This document shows positions 58,694-64,000 of a stretch of 64,000 nt of DNA, piece after piece. The stretch comes from Microcoleus sp. EPA2 (GTDB lineage Bacteria > Cyanobacteriota > Cyanobacteriia > Cyanobacteriales > Microcoleaceae), in contig JAHRFD010000002.1 in NCBI GenBank assembly GCA_020882975.1, positions 256,039 through 320,038 on the forward strand, read 5' to 3'. Below the pieces are notes generated by a model. That model was not told the DNA's origin. It was given only the letters and a program-made list of their open reading frames with translations, and ran no database searches. Numbering within the stretch: the first letter of the stretch is position 1; the number at the start of each line of letters is the position of its first letter. The translations under genes and the position numbers were made by a program.

Positions 58694-59653
58694 ATGCAAG
58701 CTGTTTTTTTGATGTTTGTTTGGATTTTTTGCTATTGGTTTTGTCTCCCAGTCTATGCTGTGGGATATCCCCAGTTTCCTGATTCACAAAAGAGCATAAT
58801 TGAAGGTGCGATCGACTTTCATATCCATTCTTCTCCTGATGTGATTCCCCGCCGACTTGATGATTTTGAAGTGGCTAAATTAGCTGCTAGGGCGAAGATG
58901 AAAGCGGTGGTATTGAAAAATCATTTTGGGAGTACCGCAGCCCGCGCAGTTTTGGTTAATCAGATAGTACCAGAAATCCAAGTTTTTGGAGGTGTTGTTC
59001 TCAATCATTCTGTCGGTGGGATGAATCCTCAAGCGGTGGAAGCTATGCACCGCATCGGTGGCAAATATGGTAAAGTAGTATGGCTACCAACGGTTGATGC
59101 TGATTGTCATTTGAGGGCTTTTCACCAGCCGGGAAGGGGGATTAAAATTACAGAAAATGGCAAGGTTTTACCGGAGACAGAAGCGGTATTGCAGATGGTA
59201 GCTAGAGAGAATTTGGTGTTGGAAACTGGTCATATTTGCCCGGAAGAGGTGATGGCGGTTGTAGAGCGATCGCACTTGCTCAACATTAAGAACATCCTGA
59301 TTACCCACGCCATGGCTGATGTACCCGGTTTGTCCCTAGAAAATATGCAAACAGCCGCCCAGATGGGAGCTTTCTTAGAACTCGCATTTGTCAACGATTT
59401 GATGGGAGAAAATGCGGCGGATGACGGACATAAAAACTGGCATCATGTTTCAATTACCAAGATGGCGGCCGCGATTAAGCTCATCGGTGCAGAGCATTTT
59501 GTGCTCAGCACCGATTTGGGGAGAAAACCCGATCCTTTACCTACGGAAGGTTACAAAATGTTTGTCAAAAAGTTAAGGAGTGAAGGCATTTCTCAGCGGG
59601 AAATAGATTTAATGATGACCCAAAATCCCGCTGTTTTGTTAGGAATTACCTGA
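58694..59653 (+). CDS. DUF6282-like metal-dependent hydrolase, exported
   Basis: 319 residues. A hydrophobic N-terminus (about 4-22) acts as signal or anchor. The rest resembles amidohydrolase-type TIM barrels: DFHIHSSPDVIPRR (the HxH motif), VVLKNHFGS, ETGHICPEEV, LITHAMADVPG and VLSTDLGRKPDPLP supply His and Asp metal ligands. I associate it with DUF6282. The substrate is unknown. It converges with alaS, the stop codons being only 1 base apart. Confidence 0.78.
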   Translation: MQAVFLMFVWIFCYWFCLPVYAVGYPQFPDSQKSIIEGAIDFHIHSSPDVIPRRLDDFEVAKLAARAKMKAVVLKNHFGSTAARAVLVNQIVPEIQVFGGVVLNHSVGGMNPQAVEAMHRIGGKYGKVVWLPTVDADCHLRAFHQPGRGIKITENGKVLPETEAVLQMVARENLVLETGHICPEEVMAVVERSHLLNIKNILITHAMADVPGLSLENMQTAAQMGAFLELAFVNDLMGENAADDGHKNWHHVSITKMAAAIKLIGAEHFVLSTDLGRKPDPLPTEGYKMFVKKLRSEGISQREIDLMMTQNPAVLLGIT

Positions 59654-59654
59654 T

Positions 59655-62363
59655 TTAACTTAACCCTTCAATCAACAAATTCCGGGCACTTTGCAAGGCA
59701 GAATCTAACTTACTGGCATCGCGTCCTCCAGCCTGGGCTAAATTCGGCCGCCCGCCACCTTTTCCACCACAAATTTGAGCAATTCCCCCAATAAATTTCC
59801 CGGCTTGCAATCCTTTTTTGTTGACTTCTGGACTAAAAGCTGCTACCAAACTCACTTTGTCTGGTTCAGGAATAGATGCCAAAACTACTGCACTATTTCC
59901 TAATTTTTGCTGTAACCTTTCTGCGGCAGTTTTTAAGGCTTCTGTATCCACATCTCCCAATTGCGCCACAATGATTTTGAATTCGCCAATGGACTCAGCC
60001 TGGGCTAACAATTGGTCAGATTTAGCAATGGCTAATTCTGACTTCAAAGCAGCCAATTGTTTCTGAGTATCTTTCAATTCATTCTGCAAATTAGTGATGC
60101 GATTTGGCAATTCTTCGGGTTTGGCCTTAAATCGATCGCCCAAATCGCGCACTACCTTATCCCGCACATTCAAATAGTCCAACACAGCTTGGCCAGAAAC
60201 CGCCTCTATCCTGCGAACTCCCGATGCTACACCAGCCTCGGAAATTATCTTGAATAACCCAATTTCTGCGGTGTTGCTGACGTGGGTGCCGCCGCACAAT
60301 TCCATGGAAACACCAGGGAAATCAATCACTCGCACGACATCGCCGTACTTCTCGCCAAACATGGCGGTAGCACCTTTTTCTCTGGCTTGGGCGATCGGCA
60401 TTTCTGCAACTTCGGCAATATGCGCCTCTGCAATCCAACCATTAATTTTATCCTCAATTTGCTCCAACTCTGCCACAGTCACCGCCCGTGGAGAATTGAA
60501 ATCAAATCGCAATCTATCAAAGGATACCAACGAACCGGCTTGGGAAATAGAATCATCCACAATTTGCCGCAAAGCTGCTTGTAATAAGTGAGTTGCTGTG
60601 TGATTTGCCTGCACTCGGCGACGACTACTATTATCAATTTTGGCAGTGATACTATCCTCAACTCTCAGGGTTCCTCGTTCCACAATCCCGAAATGTACGA
60701 AGAAATCAGACTCTTTTTTGACATCCTCAATCCTCACCAACAAACTCTCTGAATTTTCTCCCTCTGCGCCGGGGCGGTTTAAATAACCCTTATCCCCAAT
60801 TTGTCCCCCAGATTCAGCATAAAATGGTGTCCGATTTAACACAACTTGTACCTCAGTTCCCGCCACTGCTTCTGTCACAGATTTGCCGTTGACTAAGATA
60901 ACTTCCACCTTAGCTAAACTCGACAATTCCCCATAGCCAACAAACTCTGTGCTGTGGATGGTTTCCGCTAAATTATCCAGGGAACCTTGGACGGTTAAAT
61001 CTATGGTTTGATGGGCATCTTTGGCGCGAGTTTGCTGTTCCTTCATGGCTGCTTCAAAGCCATCTAAATCGACAGTTATTCCATATTCTTCGGCTATTTC
61101 TTGGGTCAATTCTAGGGGAAAACCGTAGGTATCATAAAGGGTGAAAGCATCTTGACCAGAAATCTGTATGGTGGGGTCGGCATCTTGCCCGCCCTCAGCA
61201 ACCACCAGGTTAGATGCCTTTTCTAGAAGAGCTTTTTTGACTATTTCTGATAACAGTTTCTCTCCCCGTTCTAAAGTCTTGAGAAACTGAGCTTCTTCCC
61301 TTGCTAGTTCGGCTTTAATTGCTGCTTCTCGCTGACGGACGTTGGGATAAGCTGCTTCGTTCAGGGCGATCGCACTTTCTGCCACTCGCACCGTAAATTC
61401 TTCGGCAATCCCAATCAGTCGCCCGTGGCGTACTACCCGGCGAATTAATCGACGCAAAATGTAACCTCTGCCTACATTGGAGGCACGAATTTCATCGGCA
61501 ATCATGTGTACCACAGCTCGAATATGGTCGCCAATTACTTTGAGGGAAACTTTGGTTTTTTCGTCGCTATTTGTGTATTCAATGCCGGCAATTTCAGCGG
61601 CGGATTGAATGATGGGTAAAATCAAATCTGTTTCGTAATTATTGGGGACTTTTTGGAGGATTTGCGCCATCCGTTCTAGTCCCATGCCCGTATCAATATT
61701 TTGATTTTGCAGCGGTGTTAAATTTCCTTCTGCATCTTTATTGTACTGCATGAATACCAGGTTATAAAATTCGATAAATCTGGTATCGTCTTCTAGGTCG
61801 ATCTGGTCGCCTCTTTCTGGGTGGAAATCGTAGTATATTTCAGAACAGGGACCGCAGGGGCCGGTGGGGCCGGATTGCCAGAAATTGTCGGCTTCTCCCA
61901 TGCGTTGAATGCGCCCTGCGGGAATGCCGATTTCGTCGCGCCAAATCCCAAAGGCTTCGTCATCTTCTCGGAAGACGCTAACTACTAAGTTTTCTGGGCT
62001 TAAACCGAAGACTTCGGTGGAAAGTTCCCAAGCCCAAGCAATGGCTTGTTTTTTGAAGTAGTCGCCGAAGCTGAAGTTTCCCAACATTTCAAAAAATGTG
62101 TGGTGACGGGCGGTGCGGCCGACGTTTTCGATGTCGTTGGTGCGGATACATTTTTGGGATGTGGTGGCGCGGGGAGATTCGGCAGTGCGCTGTCCCAGAA
62201 ATATGGGCTTAAATGGTAGCATTCCGGCGATCGTCAGCAATACTGTCGGATCTTCTGGCACTAAGGAGGCGCTGGGTAAGATTTGATGTCCTCGCTGGGC
62301 ATAAAATTCTAGGAATGTTTGACGAATTTGGCTACCGGACAGAAACTGAGGAGAAATAGACAT
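59655..62363 (-). CDS. alaS: Alanyl-tRNA synthetase
   Basis: 902 residues. The N-terminal class II aminoacylation domain ([40 protein letters not shown]), the editing domain with [13 protein letters not shown] and the Zn-binding CGGTHV, and a C-terminal coiled coil plus glycine-rich C-Ala domain ([15 protein letters not shown]) are all present. It charges tRNA-Ala and clears mischarged Ser and Gly. The size is slightly above the bacterial average because of inserts, as in other cyanobacteria. It is convergent with the DUF6282-like gene. Confidence 0.97.
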   Translation of the reverse strand: MSISPQFLSGSQIRQTFLEFYAQRGHQILPSASLVPEDPTVLLTIAGMLPFKPIFLGQRTAESPRATTSQKCIRTNDIENVGRTARHHTFFEMLGNFSFGDYFKKQAIAWAWELSTEVFGLSPENLVVSVFREDDEAFGIWRDEIGIPAGRIQRMGEADNFWQSGPTGPCGPCSEIYYDFHPERGDQIDLEDDTRFIEFYNLVFMQYNKDAEGNLTPLQNQNIDTGMGLERMAQILQKVPNNYETDLILPIIQSAAEIAGIEYTNSDEKTKVSLKVIGDHIRAVVHMIADEIRASNVGRGYILRRLIRRVVRHGRLIGIAEEFTVRVAESAIALNEAAYPNVRQREAAIKAELAREEAQFLKTLERGEKLLSEIVKKALLEKASNLVVAEGGQDADPTIQISGQDAFTLYDTYGFPLELTQEIAEEYGITVDLDGFEAAMKEQQTRAKDAHQTIDLTVQGSLDNLAETIHSTEFVGYGELSSLAKVEVILVNGKSVTEAVAGTEVQVVLNRTPFYAESGGQIGDKGYLNRPGAEGENSESLLVRIEDVKKESDFFVHFGIVERGTLRVEDSITAKIDNSSRRRVQANHTATHLLQAALRQIVDDSISQAGSLVSFDRLRFDFNSPRAVTVAELEQIEDKINGWIAEAHIAEVAEMPIAQAREKGATAMFGEKYGDVVRVIDFPGVSMELCGGTHVSNTAEIGLFKIISEAGVASGVRRIEAVSGQAVLDYLNVRDKVVRDLGDRFKAKPEELPNRITNLQNELKDTQKQLAALKSELAIAKSDQLLAQAESIGEFKIIVAQLGDVDTEALKTAAERLQQKLGNSAVVLASIPEPDKVSLVAAFSPEVNKKGLQAGKFIGGIAQICGGKGGGRPNLAQAGGRDASKLDSALQSARNLLIEGLS

Positions 62364-63604
62364 GACAAAAACACTTAAGTATGTAAAGATGTAGCAACAA
62401 TAGAACTTACATCTATATGGATATTAAGATCATTATAATGAGTAATGTAAAGACATATCAAGTTTTACAAATTGTGCTTGGCAGTTAAGAACAGTCATGC
62501 TAACTTAATAATAGACACCGGACAGAAAGGAAAAGGAGGTCGCTATATTTAGAAACACAGTTCGAGGATATAGACATGGTGTCTCCGGTCTAAATTCCCA
62601 AGGTGGCAGAAATTAACCGAACACAACATATAATGTAGCAACACTGTCGATCGAACAGTAAAGCTAAACGAAAGTCGAGTCTGACTAATTGTGGTTTTGG
62701 ATTAAAAGTAAAGCTGCAAAAGTTGTAAACCCCTAGTAAGTAATTGTTCTTAATCGGAAATACACCTCGTTTGTTAAAAAATCAAAGGTTCTCATATTGG
62801 GTCTGGTCGTGGTCGATCGGACCCTAAGTTTGTTGAGAGGGCGATCGATTGGGAAGTAATAGTTAAGTTTTATGTACCAATTGAGCCGTAGCACTCATAC
62901 TAAATCCAGGTAAAAAAATCTCGCTGATTGCTGGATAGAGCACGGCTGTAACAGGGCTCAAGAAAATGATGATTGTGTAGGGCTAGTGGATGGTGTGTCG
63001 CTACCCTCCCCATGTACTGAGTCTGGGAGTTTTGAGGTGGGGGTAGAGGGGTAGAGGGGGAGTGGGGTAGAGGGGGAGACGCTGAGATGGGGAGATGGTG
63101 ACATCGGTCAAGATAGTGGCTATTGGTACTGAATAATTCTGTCTAAACATGATAAATAATTAGATGTGTGTTCGCGATCGCTGCTTTTTAGTGGTGGATA
63201 AGCTGCTGTCGCTAAAGCTACAGTCAAGATGCGATATCATAGAAAATGTCAATAAAAGACATTAAAATCTACCTTGCCCTCTCAGGAAAGTCTACCCTTG
63301 ACTAGCTTGCTGCAAGGTAAAGATGGCAAATCGCCATTTTTAGTAACAGGATTGCGCCCAACAATCTGAATCTCAGGATATTTAGAGTGAATTCTCTAAA
63401 GAAACTTATCCCCGACTCAGGGGAAAGAGTCTCAAACCGTAGGGCCTATGTCACACAGGCAACTGTCCCAAACAACTGTCGCAAATCAGGGTAAAAGTGG
63501 GTGAGAAGCCTCTGGAGTCCGTTTTTATGGCTCGACTGGCGGTTTCGCCAAAAAATCTAGCACAGTTCTCAAATTCACATTTTTCGGAGATTCGAGGTAA
63601 AATC
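62364..63604. other. 1.24-kb region without a supported gene
   Basis: The longest gap in the window. It contains the alaS promoter, a microsatellite-like GGGGTAGAGG stretch (about 63041-63100), scattered CGATCG sites, and small hairpins: ATGGC-aaatc-GCCAT with T run at 63323-63341 and TTTAGAG-tgaatt-CTCTAAA at 63381-63400. I saw no tRNA, tmRNA, RNase P, SRP RNA or Yfr1 core motif. An unannotated small RNA is possible. Confidence 0.55.
63322..63341 (+). terminator. Short hairpin with T run
   Basis: ATGGC (63323-63327) with GCCAT (63333-63337) followed by TTTT. Possible end of a small RNA transcribed from the preceding gap; weak stem. Confidence 0.35.
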
Positions 63605-64000
63605 ATGGCCGAAATAACTAAAGAAGAAATGCGCGAACGCCTGGGCAATATTGACCAGATTCGCGATATAATTTTCGGAGCTCAGCTTAGAGAATACGAT
63701 AATCGCTTCGATAAAATAGATTCTGAGTTGTCGATGATGCAGCAAGATATGCAAGCTCGCATCGAACAAATAAAAACAGTTCTTTCCGGAGAAATGAGGG
63801 CGGCGGTTGATTCATTTGAAAAGAAAATCAAATCAATCACCTTGAATACCCAAGAAGAAAGCGCAGACCTCCGTCAGCAAATCGATCGCGTTAACCGAAA
63901 ATTTTCTAGCAGCATAGAAGCCCTGGACGAGGCGATAGACAATCAAACCACTTCCATTCGTGACGAACTATCCCAAACTAGAGAGCGACTCTCGGAAGAA
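63605..64000 (+). CDS. Coiled-coil protein, 3' end beyond the window
   Basis: ATG at 63605 preceded by TCGAGGTAAAATC. 132 codons are open to the last base with no stop. The product starts MAEITKEEMRERLGNIDQIR, then DIIFGAQLREYDNRFDKIDS, followed by long heptad-like helices (EQIKTVLSGEMRAAVDSFEK, LRQQIDRVNRKFSSSIEALD). It resembles cyanobacterial coiled-coil proteins with a fixed GNIDQIRDIIFG start motif. Function unknown; possible cytoskeletal or scaffold role. Confidence 0.75.
   Translation, partial: MAEITKEEMRERLGNIDQIRDIIFGAQLREYDNRFDKIDSELSMMQQDMQARIEQIKTVLSGEMRAAVDSFEKKIKSITLNTQEESADLRQQIDRVNRKFSSSIEALDEAIDNQTTSIRDELSQTRERLSEE

Overview
The window is chromosomal DNA of a cyanobacterium, most likely a filamentous, repeat-rich, Oscillatoriales-type one (Microcoleus/Oscillatoria-like; the genus is inference). 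The evidence is photosynthesis genes (petB, petD, psaM, ctpA), cyanobacterium-specific families (DUF1818, COP23, GUN4, TIGR04376-like, Pilin_GH, cyanobacterial RpoZ), the very frequent HIP1 octamer GCGATCGC, and abundant heptanucleotide and palindromic dispersed repeats. No rRNA, prophage or CRISPR array was seen.

Layout. 1-4.8 kb: an unrecognised partial gene, a pentapeptide-repeat remnant, an amidase, an SGNH hydrolase and a lone tnpB (IS605/IS1341 type). 4.9-6.5 kb: rpoZ, a cyanobacterial hypothetical, a DUF1818 gene and tRNA-Pro(TGG). 6.5-10.2 kb: a single-chain restriction-modification enzyme. 10.3-15.6 kb: photosynthesis block with petB-petD, divergent ctpA, psaM (31 codons) and a TerC membrane protein. 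15.9-21.6 kb: a three-domain CBM20/SGNH/DUF1796 protein, a malonyl-CoA-synthetase-like enzyme, a nucleotidyltransferase and a histone-deacetylase-family enzyme. 21.7-30.3 kb: an accessory island of toxin-antitoxin and defence-like genes (MntA with a broken HepT, HigBA-like, two RelE-like small proteins, a HEPN protein, DUF433/DUF5615, RloA/RloB) around a housekeeping ABC-F ATPase. 30.5-37.8 kb: a methyltransferase, a 2OG-Fe(II) oxygenase, a pentameric ligand-gated ion channel with a stop codon inside M4, a PilP/GspC-like protein, a TIGR04376-like protein and mtnA. 37.8-43.3 kb: a second accessory zone with a duplicated DUF433 module, several truncated toxins, many palindromic repeats, COP23 and a serine protease-GUN4 lipoprotein. 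43.3-64 kb: mostly core genes (CDF transporter, guaA-cbiD, STAS, MFS, rpsD, rhodanese, spermidine-synthase-like, a response regulator plus cyclase-like pair, sufE, alaS), ending in a coiled-coil gene cut by the window edge.

Functional links. petB/petD encode the cytochrome b6f core, psaM a photosystem I subunit, and CtpA matures the D1 protein of photosystem II. guaA and cbiD are adjacent and codirectional. The response regulator and degenerate class III cyclase are 5 bp apart and probably act together.

The most notable pattern is toxin decay. At four loci an intact or near-intact antitoxin-type gene survives beside a toxin cut after 22-67 codons: HepT at 21.7 kb and DUF5615 remnants at 38.3, 39.3 and 43.1 kb. 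A fifth, less certain remnant lies at 39.3 kb. Other points worth checking are the M4 nonsense codon in the ion channel, a 30-bp perfect palindrome between two divergent toxin-antitoxin operons, an alpha/beta hydrolase with Ala at the nucleophile position, the protease-GUN4 fusion and the CBM20-SGNH-DUF1796 fusion. No wholly new multi-gene system could be demonstrated from sequence alone; the strongest candidates are listed as findings.
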